64,000 bases of DNA from Actinomycetospora lutea (GTDB lineage Bacteria > Actinomycetota > Actinomycetes > Mycobacteriales > Pseudonocardiaceae). Below the pieces are notes generated by a model, which did no database searches, was not told the DNA's origin, and saw only the letters and a list, made by a program, of their open reading frames with translations. Location of the stretch: NCBI RefSeq assembly GCF_028737205.1, contig NZ_JAQZAL010000030.1, forward strand, positions 1-64,000, given 5' to 3'. Below are positions 1 through 7,696 of this stretch, piece by piece. The stretch's first letter is position 1, and every line of letters begins with the position of its first letter. Both the position numbers and the translations under genes were made by a program.

Positions 1-121
1 TGGCAAACAAGGACCAGGCCACCCAAAGAAACCCCAACGACACCACACCCACAAAGGCGCCATGCCGACGAGGACAAACACACCAAACATTCAGCACACT
101 GTTGAGTTCTCAAAGGACAAC
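1..121 (-). promoter_or_regulatory. rRNA operon 5' leader (16S gene off the left edge)
   Basis: Read on the minus strand, this stretch contains the block TCCTTTGAGAACTCAACAG (about 101-119), the conserved leader found just upstream of 16S rRNA in actinobacterial rrn operons, where it acts in antitermination and RNase III processing. It is followed by a T/G-rich leader that runs off the window. Base composition is clearly lower in GC than the flanks. The 16S gene should begin a short way beyond position 1, transcribed leftward. The motif is seen directly; its function is from family knowledge. Confidence 0.85.
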
Positions 122-163
122 TACACGCGTATCGCCGCGACCGATTCGTCCGAGTTCCTCGCG

Positions 164-372
164 GTGACTCCCACTGTACCCGACTCGTTTCGCGGTCCGT
201 TCCAGGGGGTCCCCGGCGGTCCGTCCCGATGTCGGGCGGAGGCGATCTGCTCGGTCCCGCAGGACCCGGCCCGATCGCCGTCTTCGACTGTACCCGAGGC
301 CCCGAGGCCTCGGTCGGCTCCCGGCCGGCCGCCGATCGGCGTCCGTTCCCCGGGTGCGTCTCCACTGTACGC
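164..372 (-). promoter_or_regulatory. tandem rrn promoter boxes (three TACAGT -10 candidates)
   Basis: The minus-strand hexamer TACAGT occurs three times (173-178, 287-292, 364-369), each in the same context, TCGSGTACAGTSGA. Repeated, evenly oriented -10-like boxes upstream of the leader are what multi-promoter actinobacterial rrn operons look like. I could not find convincing TTGAC -35 boxes at 17-18 nt, so the assignment rests on the repeated -10 context and position. The 280-nt stretch between leader and ctaG holds nothing else that I can support. Confidence 0.5.
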
Positions 373-402
373 GACGCCGCGTCGCGGCCCCGACCCCCGG
401 GG

Positions 403-2508
403 TCAGCTCCGGCGTTCTCCCAGCTCGGCCCCGGTGTCCGCCGGGGCCTCCTCGGTGGACCGGCTCTCGGGCGGCGTCGGGCGGCCCGTCGTCGCGAGTG
501 ACCGGAGCATGGCGTTGTAGGCCTCGAGGTCGCGGTCGCCGTCACGGTCGGCGCGGCGGTCCTCCCGTCGCGCGGTCCGCTCGTCGGCACGGGACCACTG
601 CACGAGCAGCGCGATCAGCACGATGAGCATCGGGACCTCGCCCGTCGCCCAGGCCAGCCCGCCGCCGGCGGTCTGGTCGGCGAGGCGGTCGATCCAGGGC
701 ATCTCGAGCTGCTGGTAGAAGCCCGAGCCGATCACGGTCGCGGAGGTCATCACCGCGATCCCGAAGAACGCGTGCAACGGGATGGCGACGAAGAGCAGGC
801 CGAGGCGCCCGATGGGCGGCAGCTGGCGCGGGCTCGGGTCGATGCCGACGATCGGCCAGAAGAAGAGCAGGCCCACGAGCAGGAAGTGGACGTTCATCGC
901 GAGGTGCGCCCAGTGCGACTCGAGCGCGACGTCGAAGAGACCCGAGAAGTACAGGACGTAGAAGCTGCCGACGAACAGCGCGAGGGCGACGAGCGGGTGG
1001 GTCAGCACCCGCGCGACCGGGGAGTGCACCGCCGCCAGCACCCACTCGCGGGGGCCGGGCGGTGCGTCGGCGCCGGCCGGGGGCAGCGCCCGCAGCAGGA
1101 GCGTCACCGGGCCGCCCAGGACCAGCAGGATCGGCACCAGCATGTTGAGCATCATGTGCTGGCCCATGTGCACGCTGAACATCACCGGGGCGTAGCGGCC
1201 GATGCCCGACGAGGTCGCGACGAGGAGCACGAGGCAGCCCGCCACGAAGGACAGGGTGCGCCCGACGGGCCAGGTGTCGCCCCGACGGCGCAGGCGCCGG
1301 ACCCCCGCGAGGTAGAGCCCGGCGAGGACCAGCGCGAGAGTGCCGAAGATCAGGTCGAACCGCGGCTGGGTGATCACGCCGGCGGCGGTGAACGGCTCGT
1401 CGACCGCGTAGCCGACGAGCGCCTCCAGACGGCTCGGCTGTGCCTCCGGCACCACCGGGGGCGGCGTGCGGCCGAGCGCCACGGCGACGCCCATCGTCGC
1501 GGCCATGAGGAGCACCTCGAGGCCGGCGAAGCGCACGATCGCGCCGGAGTCCCCGCGGGCCAGCGCGGGCAGCGTGCGCTGACGGTGCCACCAGCCGAAG
1601 GCGCCGAGGGCCACCAGCGCGAGCGCCTTGACGACGACCAGGACGCCGTAGGTGCTCGTCAGGAGATCGGTCGGTGTGATCCGCACCAGGGCGTTGATCA
1701 CCCCGGACAGCGCCAGCACCACCCAGCAGACGAGCGCGACCGCCGAGAAGCGCCGCGCGGCGAGCGCCGGGTGCCGGCCGCCGGCGACGAGGTGGGTGAC
1801 CAGCGCGACGAGGCCGCCGACCCAGACCGCCGCCGCGAGCACGTGCAGCAGCAGGCTGTTGGTGGCGACGTCGTGGTCACCGCCCGCGGCCGAGTGCCCG
1901 GTGAGCGCGAGCGGGAGCAGACCTGCGAGGGCCACGCCCGCCCCGACCACGGCGGCGCCCCAGCCGAGCACGACGCGGGTCACGCCGAGCGTCACCAGGG
2001 CGATCAGGGCGGTCAGGGCCCACGAGGTAGTGGTCTCGATGCCGGGGACCGCGACCGACAGCACCCGCATGTCGAGCATCTGCGAGACCGGGCGGCCGTA
2101 GGCGTCGGCCGCGCTCAGCGGGATCATCAGCAGGGCCGCGACCGACCACGTCCCGGCGGCCCACGACGCGACGCGGACCGCCCGGTAGCCGTCCGCCGAC
2201 AACCACCCCGACGACGCGGGCGGGGTGAAGAACGCCGCCAGCAGCAGGAAGCCGATCGTCGCGGCCGCGGCCGCCTGGCTCAGCGCGCGCACCACGGGCA
2301 GCGCGTAGACGGTGACGGGCCCGGGGTCGGGCAGGCCGAGACGCGCGAAGGTCGCCGCGCCGGACAGGGTGCTCAGGGCCAGCGCCACCACCGCGGCGAC
2401 GGCGAGCAGCGGACCGACCTGGGCAACGAACAGGCCTCCGGGGGTGCTGGGCCGCACGGTCGAGGCGGGCTCCGGTGCCTCGGCGGGCGGCGGGGTCGTG
2501 GTGGCCAC
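403..2508 (-). CDS. CopD / caa3-type CtaG fusion, copper and cytochrome oxidase assembly membrane protein
   Basis: A 701-residue multi-spanning membrane protein. After a Pro/Ala-rich N-terminal tail, the first half (about 30-340) has the helix pattern of copper-resistance CopD. The second half (about 375-640) matches the caa3_CtaG domain, with the His/Met-rich helix HMGQHMMLNML as likely metal ligands. Such fusions are common in actinobacteria and are thought to import or hand over copper for cytochrome c oxidase assembly. The C-terminal tail is cytoplasmic and charged. The gene is convergent with nothing and reads towards the rrn promoter region. Family assignment is secure; exact metal handling is inferred. 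Confidence 0.85.
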   Translation of the reverse strand: MATTTPPPAEAPEPASTVRPSTPGGLFVAQVGPLLAVAAVVALALSTLSGAATFARLGLPDPGPVTVYALPVVRALSQAAAAATIGFLLLAAFFTPPASSGWLSADGYRAVRVASWAAGTWSVAALLMIPLSAADAYGRPVSQMLDMRVLSVAVPGIETTTSWALTALIALVTLGVTRVVLGWGAAVVGAGVALAGLLPLALTGHSAAGGDHDVATNSLLLHVLAAAVWVGGLVALVTHLVAGGRHPALAARRFSAVALVCWVVLALSGVINALVRITPTDLLTSTYGVLVVVKALALVALGAFGWWHRQRTLPALARGDSGAIVRFAGLEVLLMAATMGVAVALGRTPPPVVPEAQPSRLEALVGYAVDEPFTAAGVITQPRFDLIFGTLALVLAGLYLAGVRRLRRRGDTWPVGRTLSFVAGCLVLLVATSSGIGRYAPVMFSVHMGQHMMLNMLVPILLVLGGPVTLLLRALPPAGADAPPGPREWVLAAVHSPVARVLTHPLVALALFVGSFYVLYFSGLFDVALESHWAHLAMNVHFLLVGLLFFWPIVGIDPSPRQLPPIGRLGLLFVAIPLHAFFGIAVMTSATVIGSGFYQQLEMPWIDRLADQTAGGGLAWATGEVPMLIVLIALLVQWSRADERTARREDRRADRDGDRDLEAYNAMLRSLATTGRPTPPESRSTEEAPADTGAELGERRS

Positions 2509-2567
2509 GGCTCCAGGGTAGGTCGCGGTCGGGAGCGGGGCGTCCGGTCGGGCTACGCTGCCGCCGG

Positions 2568-2640
2568 GCCCCCGTGGCGCAACGGATAGCGCATCGGCCT
2601 TCTAATCCGACGGTTGCAGGTTCGAGTCCTGCCGGGGGCG
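2568..2640 (+). tRNA. tRNA-Arg (anticodon TCT)
   Basis: A 73-nt cloverleaf with acceptor GCCCCCG/CGGGGGC, a T-arm GCAGG-TTCGAGT-CCTGC and anticodon loop CTTCTAA (2599-2605), giving TCT for Arg AGA codons. The anticodon stem TCGGC/TCCGA has a C-T mismatch at the loop-closing pair. CCA is not encoded. It lies between the ctaG start and the HxlR gene, and no integrase is next to it. Confidence 0.95.
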
Positions 2641-2710
2641 CGCCGTGCCGGTGACCGGGTCGTCGGCGGGCTCGTCGCCGCGCGGGCGCCGCGGCCCCGG
2701 ACCTGACCGG

Positions 2711-3157
2711 CTACCAGGCCTCCGGCTCGAACTCCGCGGTCATCTCCCGCCAGCTCACGGGCTCCGCGCAGTGCGCACAGGTCAGCCGGGGCGCGGCCTC
2801 GTGCCCACAGGTGCGGTGCACGAGCCGGACGGGCGGGACGTCGGTCTCGTACGCGTCCCCCCACCGCATCAGCGCGACCAGCACCGGGTAGAGGTCGGCG
2901 CCCTTCGCCGTGAGCCGGTACTCGTGCCGCGCCGGGGCGTCCTGGTAGCGCACGCGGTCGAGCACGCCCTCCGCGGTGAGGACGCGCAGCCGGTCGTTGA
3001 GGACGTTGGCGCCCAGCCCGAGCTTCGACCGGAAGTGTTCGTAGCGCCGCTCCCCGCGGAAGCACTCGCGCAGGATCATCATCGTCCAGCGCTCGCCGAT
3101 CACCGACCAGGTCCGCGCGACGGAGCACCAGACGTCGCCGAGGTCGTCGTGCCGCAC
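2711..3157 (-). CDS. HxlR-family transcriptional regulator
   Basis: 148 residues with the HxlR winged-helix core: an N-terminal helix containing VIGERWTMMILRECF, a recognition region LGLGANVLNDRLRVLTAEG and a wing with RYQDAPARHEYRLTAKG. The C-terminal tail adds a zinc-ribbon-like pair, CGH and CAHC (about 117-131), whose metal binding is not shown. It is divergent from the tautomerase gene with only about 55 bp between starts, so the neighbouring redox or detoxification genes are its likely targets. That link is inferred from arrangement. Confidence 0.85.
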   Translation of the reverse strand: MRHDDLGDVWCSVARTWSVIGERWTMMILRECFRGERRYEHFRSKLGLGANVLNDRLRVLTAEGVLDRVRYQDAPARHEYRLTAKGADLYPVLVALMRWGDAYETDVPPVRLVHRTCGHEAAPRLTCAHCAEPVSWREMTAEFEPEAW

Positions 3158-3212
3158 GCGGCGAGTCTAGGACTCTTTTCGAGTGCGAGCAGCTCAGCTA
3201 CCGTCCTCGGGC

Positions 3213-3602
3213 ATGCCCTTCTACCAGTTCACGGTCCCCGGCGGAGACGCGACGCTGGAGCACCAGCACGAGATCGCGGCGGCGATGACGAAGGTGCACG
3301 CGGAGGTCACCGGCGCCCCGAGCGCCTACGTGCACTGCTCCTTCGTCGAGGTGCCGCCCGGCAGCATCTTCGTGGCCGGCGAGCCCGTCGACGGGCCGCG
3401 CATGGTGGGGATCATCCGCGCGGGACGGTCGGCCGAGGTCCGCGCACGGCTCCTGCACGAGCTCGCCGACGCCTGGTGCGAGATCACGGGGCACGCGAAG
3501 GCGGACCTCGCGATCTTCCTGCAGGAGGTGCCGGGCGCGAACGTGCTCGAGGACGGCGTCGTGCTGCCCGAGGCGAGCGAGGATCCGGGCGCGATCACCT
3601 GA
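3213..3602 (+). CDS. tautomerase-family protein (4-OT / cis-CaaD-like)
   Basis: 129 residues starting MPFYQFTVPGG. The start is placed so that Pro2 becomes the N-terminal catalytic base of the tautomerase superfamily; an upstream in-frame GTG would bury this proline. The length, about twice a 4-oxalocrotonate tautomerase, and motifs such as VHCSFVEVPPG fit the 'putative oxalocrotonate tautomerase' group. The substrate is unknown. It is divergent from the HxlR gene and followed 14 bp later by a cupin gene, suggesting a small operon. Confidence 0.75.
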   Translation: MPFYQFTVPGGDATLEHQHEIAAAMTKVHAEVTGAPSAYVHCSFVEVPPGSIFVAGEPVDGPRMVGIIRAGRSAEVRARLLHELADAWCEITGHAKADLAIFLQEVPGANVLEDGVVLPEASEDPGAIT

Positions 3603-3616
3603 GGGACAGTGGTGCC

Positions 3617-4150
3617 ATGGAGTCCCGCGACGGGTCGAGCAGCGCACGGGTGATCTCGCAGACCCCCGAGGTCCTGCACATGGAGCACCGCACCACGCGC
3701 CGGACCCGGCTCGCGGGCCCGCACTGGCACCCGGAGCTGGCCGAGACCTTCACCGTGCGCACCGGCCGCGTGGCGATCGCCGTCGACGGGACGTGGCACT
3801 CGCTCGGCCCGGGGGACTCGGTGACGATCCCGGCGGGCGCGGTGCACGAGTCACGCGTCGAGGAGGCGGACCTCGTGATGGACCACGAGGTCACGCCGCC
3901 GGGGCGGCACCGCCAGATGTTCGAGGTGATGTTCGCCCTCGACCGGCGCGGGCTGCTCGGCTCGGGCGGCGTTCCCCTCGACCCGCTGGCGCTGGGGCTG
4001 CTGTGGGACTTCCAGGACGGGTACCTCGCCGGCGTCCCGCCCCGGCTGCAGCGCGCCGTGTTCGGCGGGCTCGCGCGGGTCGCCCGGCGGACCGGCCGCC
4101 ACCGGCGCCTCGCCCGCGACGCCGGCGTCGACCCGCGCACCTGGGAGTGA
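3617..4150 (+). CDS. cupin-domain protein
   Basis: 177 residues. A single cupin barrel is seen at about 25-95: the first motif is PHWHPELAETFTVRTGR (His ligands and a Glu), and the second contains the PAGAVHES segment with a further His. The rest (about 110-177) is helical, with an Arg-rich tail. It probably binds a metal and a small acid, but no substrate can be read from the sequence. It follows the tautomerase by 14 bp and is likely co-transcribed with it. Confidence 0.7.
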   Translation: MESRDGSSSARVISQTPEVLHMEHRTTRRTRLAGPHWHPELAETFTVRTGRVAIAVDGTWHSLGPGDSVTIPAGAVHESRVEEADLVMDHEVTPPGRHRQMFEVMFALDRRGLLGSGGVPLDPLALGLLWDFQDGYLAGVPPRLQRAVFGGLARVARRTGRHRRLARDAGVDPRTWE

Positions 4151-4169
4151 TCAGGTCCGGCCGCGGCAC

Positions 4170-4190
4170 GAGCAGGGGCGTTCCCCGCTC
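4170..4190. terminator. hairpin between convergent genes
   Basis: GAGCAGGGG-CGTT-CCCCGCTC forms a strong stem with one bulged A between the cupin gene (+) and the hydrolase gene (-), touching the hydrolase stop codon. There is no T-tract, as is usual in high-GC genomes, so terminator function is inferred from position only. Confidence 0.4.
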
Positions 4191-5022
4191 ACGGGCCGGC
4201 GAGGAAGTCGAGCACCTCGCGCGTCAGGCGGGCGGGGTCGTCCTCCATGAGGAAATGGCCGGCACCGTCGACGACGACGAGGGACGCGCCGGGGATGTCC
4301 TCGGCGAGCCGCTCCGCGTAGGCCACCGGCTGCCACCGGTCGGCGCGACCCCAGACGATCCGCACCGGGATCGCGACCTCGCCGAGCCGGTCGGTGAGCT
4401 CCTCGGTCCAGCGCGAGTCGTAGTGGCGGACCTGGTGCTCGAAGAAGGAGGTCCGGCCGAGCGCCGTGCGGTGCGGGGCGAGGAACGCGCGCAGCTCGTC
4501 ACCGGTCATCACGGACTCGTCGGCCACGGTCATCGTCAGCTGGCGGGTCATCATCGCCTCGAACTCGTCCGCCGACATGCTCGCGTAGCTGTCGAGACGG
4601 GTGCGGATGATCTCCTGCCAGGTCTGTGACGGCCACGAGTCGTAGCTGACGGTGTCGATGAGCATGAGGCGCCGGGCCGTGCCGGGGTGCAGGACGGCGA
4701 CCCGCTGCCCGATCGCCCCGCCGATGTCGTGGGTGATCAGGGTCGGGTGCTCGACACCGAGCTCGTCGAGCAGCGCGAGCAGCAGGTCGGTCTGGGCGCC
4801 GACCGACGTGTCGCGGGCGAGGGGGCGTTCCGAGTCGCCGTAGCCGAGCAGGTCGTAGGTGATGACGCGGTGGCCGGCGGCCTCGACCGCGGGGACGACG
4901 TGGCGCCACTCGTGGGAGTACGAGGGGGTGCCGTGCACGAACACGACGGGCTCGCCCTCCCCGCGGTCGCGGTAGGCGAGGCGGACGCCGTCGACGAGGG
5001 CGTTCCGGTCGAGGAGACTCAT
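4189..5022 (-). CDS. alpha/beta hydrolase, haloalkane dehalogenase-like
   Basis: 277 residues with the full alpha/beta hydrolase pattern: oxyanion motif FVHGTPSYSHEWR, nucleophile elbow THDIGGAIG and terminal His in GAGHFLMEDDP. The elbow carries Asp rather than Ser, as in haloalkane or fluoroacetate dehalogenases and epoxide hydrolases. A hydrolytic dehalogenase or epoxide hydrolase is therefore more likely than an esterase. The substrate is unknown. It is divergent from a TetR gene across a 24-bp gap filled by a perfect palindrome, so it is almost certainly repressed by that regulator. Confidence 0.8.
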   Translation of the reverse strand: MSLLDRNALVDGVRLAYRDRGEGEPVVFVHGTPSYSHEWRHVVPAVEAAGHRVITYDLLGYGDSERPLARDTSVGAQTDLLLALLDELGVEHPTLITHDIGGAIGQRVAVLHPGTARRLMLIDTVSYDSWPSQTWQEIIRTRLDSYASMSADEFEAMMTRQLTMTVADESVMTGDELRAFLAPHRTALGRTSFFEHQVRHYDSRWTEELTDRLGEVAIPVRIVWGRADRWQPVAYAERLAEDIPGASLVVVDGAGHFLMEDDPARLTREVLDFLAGP

Positions 5023-5026
5023 GCTG

Positions 5027-5042
5027 GGTAGACTAGTCTACC
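5027..5042. promoter_or_regulatory. TetR operator and divergent promoter
   Basis: GGTAGACTAGTCTACC is a perfect 16-bp palindrome lying exactly 4 nt from the start codon of each divergent gene. On either strand TAGTCT sits 6 nt before the ATG, a good -10 for leaderless mRNA. One TetR dimer bound here would block both promoters. The palindrome is seen directly; leaderless transcription is inferred. Confidence 0.8.
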
Positions 5043-5046
5043 TATC

Positions 5047-5607
5047 ATGAGCGCACGCGGGACGGCACGAACGAAGCTGGTGGCGGCGGCGTCGGCACGC
5101 TTCTACGCGCAGGGGGTGGCCGCGACGGGCATCGACGTGATCACTGCCGACGCCGGCGTCGCCAAGATGAGCCTGTACAACAACTTCGGTTCGAAGGCCG
5201 AGCTCGTGGCGGCCTACCTCGACGGGCGCCAGCAGGGGTTCCTCGACGTGCACCGCCGGCTGGTCGCGGCGCTGCCCGGGGACGCGGGACCCGGAGCGCG
5301 CGCGCTCACCGTCTTCGACGCGTACGTCGAGCACGCCGAGGAGGCCGACTTCCGCGGGTGCGGGCTGCTCAACGCCGCGGGCGAGCTGCCCGCGGGCGAC
5401 CCGGGGCGCACGCAGGTGGCGGGACACAAGGCCGAGGTCGAGCGGCTGCTGCACGAGGCCCTGGCGCCGCGCGAGGACGCCGGGGCGCTTGCCGAGCACC
5501 TGGCCCTGCTGCTCGAGGGGGCGATGGTCCGCGGGGGTCTCGAGGGCGACCTCGACCGCGTGCGCCGTGCCCGCGCGATCGCCGCGGGGCTCGTCGGGGA
5601 GGGCTGA
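5047..5607 (+). CDS. TetR-family regulator
   Basis: 186 residues. The N-terminal helix-turn-helix is typical: ATGIDVITADAGVAKMSLYN followed by NFGSKAELVAAYL. The C-terminal ligand pocket belongs to the group common next to hydrolases and reductases. It very likely represses itself and the divergent dehalogenase-like hydrolase through the palindrome between them. There is no ribosome binding site in the 24-bp gap, in keeping with a leaderless start at the ATG. Confidence 0.88.
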   Translation: MSARGTARTKLVAAASARFYAQGVAATGIDVITADAGVAKMSLYNNFGSKAELVAAYLDGRQQGFLDVHRRLVAALPGDAGPGARALTVFDAYVEHAEEADFRGCGLLNAAGELPAGDPGRTQVAGHKAEVERLLHEALAPREDAGALAEHLALLLEGAMVRGGLEGDLDRVRRARAIAAGLVGEG

Positions 5608-5615
5608 CACTGGCG

Positions 5616-5759
5616 GTGGTGCGGCTCGACCAGACCTACCGCCGGCTCGACGAGCACCGCTTCGACTACACCTCGGAGGGCGACTTCGCCGCCGTCCTCG
5701 TCTACGACGACGCCGGCCTGGTGGTCGACTACCCGGGGATCGCGCGGCGCTTCGCGTAG
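5616..5759 (+). pseudogene. C-terminal remnant of a DUF1089 (putative glycolipid-binding) gene
   Basis: About 47 codons ending in DDAGLVVDYPGIARRFA. This matches the usual C-terminus of DUF1089 'putative glycolipid-binding' proteins (dGLVvDYPGlfrR), which are normally about 190 residues. Everything N-terminal is missing, and the fragment follows the tetR stop by 8 bp. Either a deletion fused the tail to tetR's 3' side, or a tiny GTG-started peptide survives. I favour a remnant. Confidence 0.65.
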
Positions 5760-5766
5760 GACTCTC

Positions 5767-5784
5767 TATCAGCTTTCGCTGATA
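5767..5784. promoter_or_regulatory. inverted repeat, candidate ArsR operator
   Basis: TATCAGC-TTTC-GCTGATA is a perfect 7-bp inverted repeat 10 nt before the arsR-type start codon. ATCAn6TGAT-type half sites are typical for ArsR repressors of the SdpR class. Autoregulation is therefore likely. Confidence 0.75.
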
Positions 5785-5794
5785 TCGTCGGCTC

Positions 5795-6130
5795 GTGCAC
5801 GCGATGGACGTGCTCGGCGACCCGGTGCGCCGGCGGATCCTCGAGCTCCTGGCCGACGGTGAGCTGGCCTCGGGCGCCGTCGTCGAGCACATCCGCGAGG
5901 AGTTCGGCATCTCGCAGCCCGGGGTGTCGCAGCACCTGCGCGTCCTGCGCGAGAGCGGGCTGGCGTCGGTGCGCGCCGAGGGCACGCGGCGGCTGTACTC
6001 CGTCGACGCGGGCGGGCTGCGCGAGGTGGACGGGTGGCTGGCGCCGTTCCGGCACTTCTGGGAGCAGCGGCTCGACGCCCTCGGCACCGAGATCGCGCGG
6101 GGCAGGCGTGCCCGCCGGGAGGAGCCGTGA
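5795..6130 (+). CDS. ArsR-family regulator
   Basis: 111 residues, GTG start. The winged helix is clear: LGDPVRRRILELLADGE, then ISQPGVSQHLRVLRESGL (recognition helix), then a wing ending RRLYSVDAGGLREVD. This is the class usually paired with an SRPBCC (AHSA1) gene, giving PFRHFWEQRLDAL at the end; here no such partner follows. No metal-binding Cys pair is present, so it is not a classical arsenic sensor. A wax ester synthase gene follows after about 100 bp. Confidence 0.85.
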   Translation: MHAMDVLGDPVRRRILELLADGELASGAVVEHIREEFGISQPGVSQHLRVLRESGLASVRAEGTRRLYSVDAGGLREVDGWLAPFRHFWEQRLDALGTEIARGRRARREEP

Positions 6131-6231
6131 GCGCGGCCCGCAGACGGCTCGCGCGACACTGACTCACGAGTAGGTCACACTGGCCGCGGACACGCCCGGC
6201 AGGGCGTGCCAGGTGTCGGGAGGGTGCGGAA

Positions 6232-7662
6232 GTGGCGACGATGTCGTTCCGGGACGCGATGTTCCTGCTGGCGGAGTCGCGCGAGCGACCGACCCACGTC
6301 GGCTCGCTCATGCTCTTCGACCGGCCCGAGGACGCAGGCCCCGACTACCTCGCCGACCTGCACCGACGGCTCGTGTCCGGTGATGTCGACATCGCGCCGC
6401 TCTTCCGCCGGCGCGCGACGCGCGGGGTCTCCACCCTCGGCCAGTGGGCCTGGACGACCGATGACGACGTCGACATCGAGTACCACGTGCGCCTGTCCGC
6501 GCTGCCCCGGCCGGGGCGTATCCGCGAGCTGCTCGAGCTCGTGTCCCGGCTGCACGGCAGCCTGCTCGACCGGCACCGCCCGCTGTGGGAGTTCCACCTC
6601 ATCGAGGGCGTGGAGGGCGACCGGTTCGCCGTCTACAGCAAGATCCACCACGCGATGATGGACGGGGTGCGCGCGATGCGGCACCTCGAGAAGGCGCTCA
6701 GCACCGACCCCGAGCGTCGCGACATGCCCCCGTTCTGGGCCGTCGACCCACGCCCCGGGCGCACCAGCCGCCCGGTGGGCGAGAAGGCGCCGGCGCCGAC
6801 GGGGGTGCTCGGGACCGCGCGCGAGTACGTCGGCGGCGCGCTGCGCACCGCGGGCACGTTCGCCGAGGGCGTCGGGCAGTCGCTCAACGTCGGGCCGGCG
6901 CTGCTGTCGTCGGCCTACCGCGGGCTGGTCGAGCACGACCTGGCCCTGCCGTTCGAGGCGCCGCCGACGATGCTCAACGTCCCGATCACCGGGGCGCGGC
7001 GCTTCGCGGCGCAGTCGTGGCCGCTCAAGCGCATCCAGCGGGTCCGCGAGCGCACCGGCACCACCCTCAACGACGTGATGCTGGCGATGAGCGCGGGCGC
7101 CCTGCGGCACTACCTCGAGGCCCACGGCGGGCTGCCCGAGAAGCCGCTCGTGGCAGCCCTGCCCGTCGCGCTCGAGGACTCCGGCTCCGGCAACGCGCTC
7201 GGGGCGATCCTCGTCAACCTGGCGACGAACGAGCCCGACCCCGCCGAGCGGCTGCGCAGGATCCGCCAGTCGGGCCTCGCGGCCAAGGAAAACCTGCAGG
7301 GTCGTGACCCGATGACGATCGCCGCGCTCTCCGCCGTCGTCGCCGCCCCGATCGGGATGGGCCTGGTCCCCGGCACGTCGGCGATCAACCAGGGCTTCAA
7401 CCTGATCATCTCGAACGTGCCCGGCCCGAAGGACCCGCTGTACTGGGAGGGCGCGAAGCTCGACGGCATCTACCCGATCTCGGTGCCGCTCGACGGGCAG
7501 GCCCTCAACATCACCGTCATGTCCTACGCGGACAGCATGGAGATCGGCGTGACCGGCGACCGCCGCGCGGTGCCGCACCTGCAGCACCTGCTCGGCTACC
7601 TCGAGGACGCGCTGGTCGAGCTCGAGGCCGTAGCGGACGCGGCGGACGCGGCGGACGACTAG
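6232..7662 (+). CDS. wax ester synthase / diacylglycerol acyltransferase (WS/DGAT)
   Basis: 476 residues. The catalytic HHxxxDG motif is present as HHAMMDG near residue 139, and the C-terminal signature ISNVPGPKDPLYW confirms the WS/DGAT family. It esterifies acyl-CoA with fatty alcohols or diacylglycerol to form storage lipid on the cytoplasmic membrane face. GTG is the longest start; an ATG lies three codons later. The tail is Ala/Asp repetitive (ADAADAADD). Storage-lipid use fits the acyl reductase and acyl-CoA ligase genes at 49.6-53.3 kb. Confidence 0.92.
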   Translation: MATMSFRDAMFLLAESRERPTHVGSLMLFDRPEDAGPDYLADLHRRLVSGDVDIAPLFRRRATRGVSTLGQWAWTTDDDVDIEYHVRLSALPRPGRIRELLELVSRLHGSLLDRHRPLWEFHLIEGVEGDRFAVYSKIHHAMMDGVRAMRHLEKALSTDPERRDMPPFWAVDPRPGRTSRPVGEKAPAPTGVLGTAREYVGGALRTAGTFAEGVGQSLNVGPALLSSAYRGLVEHDLALPFEAPPTMLNVPITGARRFAAQSWPLKRIQRVRERTGTTLNDVMLAMSAGALRHYLEAHGGLPEKPLVAALPVALEDSGSGNALGAILVNLATNEPDPAERLRRIRQSGLAAKENLQGRDPMTIAALSAVVAAPIGMGLVPGTSAINQGFNLIISNVPGPKDPLYWEGAKLDGIYPISVPLDGQALNITVMSYADSMEIGVTGDRRAVPHLQHLLGYLEDALVELEAVADAADAADD

Positions 7663-7696
7663 AGGGCCCCGCGGCGCCTCGTCGGCGCGCCGACCG

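Noticed and set aside
2568-2640. tRNA-Arg as an integration site
   Set aside because: No integrase, no repeat of its 3' end and no change in composition next to it.
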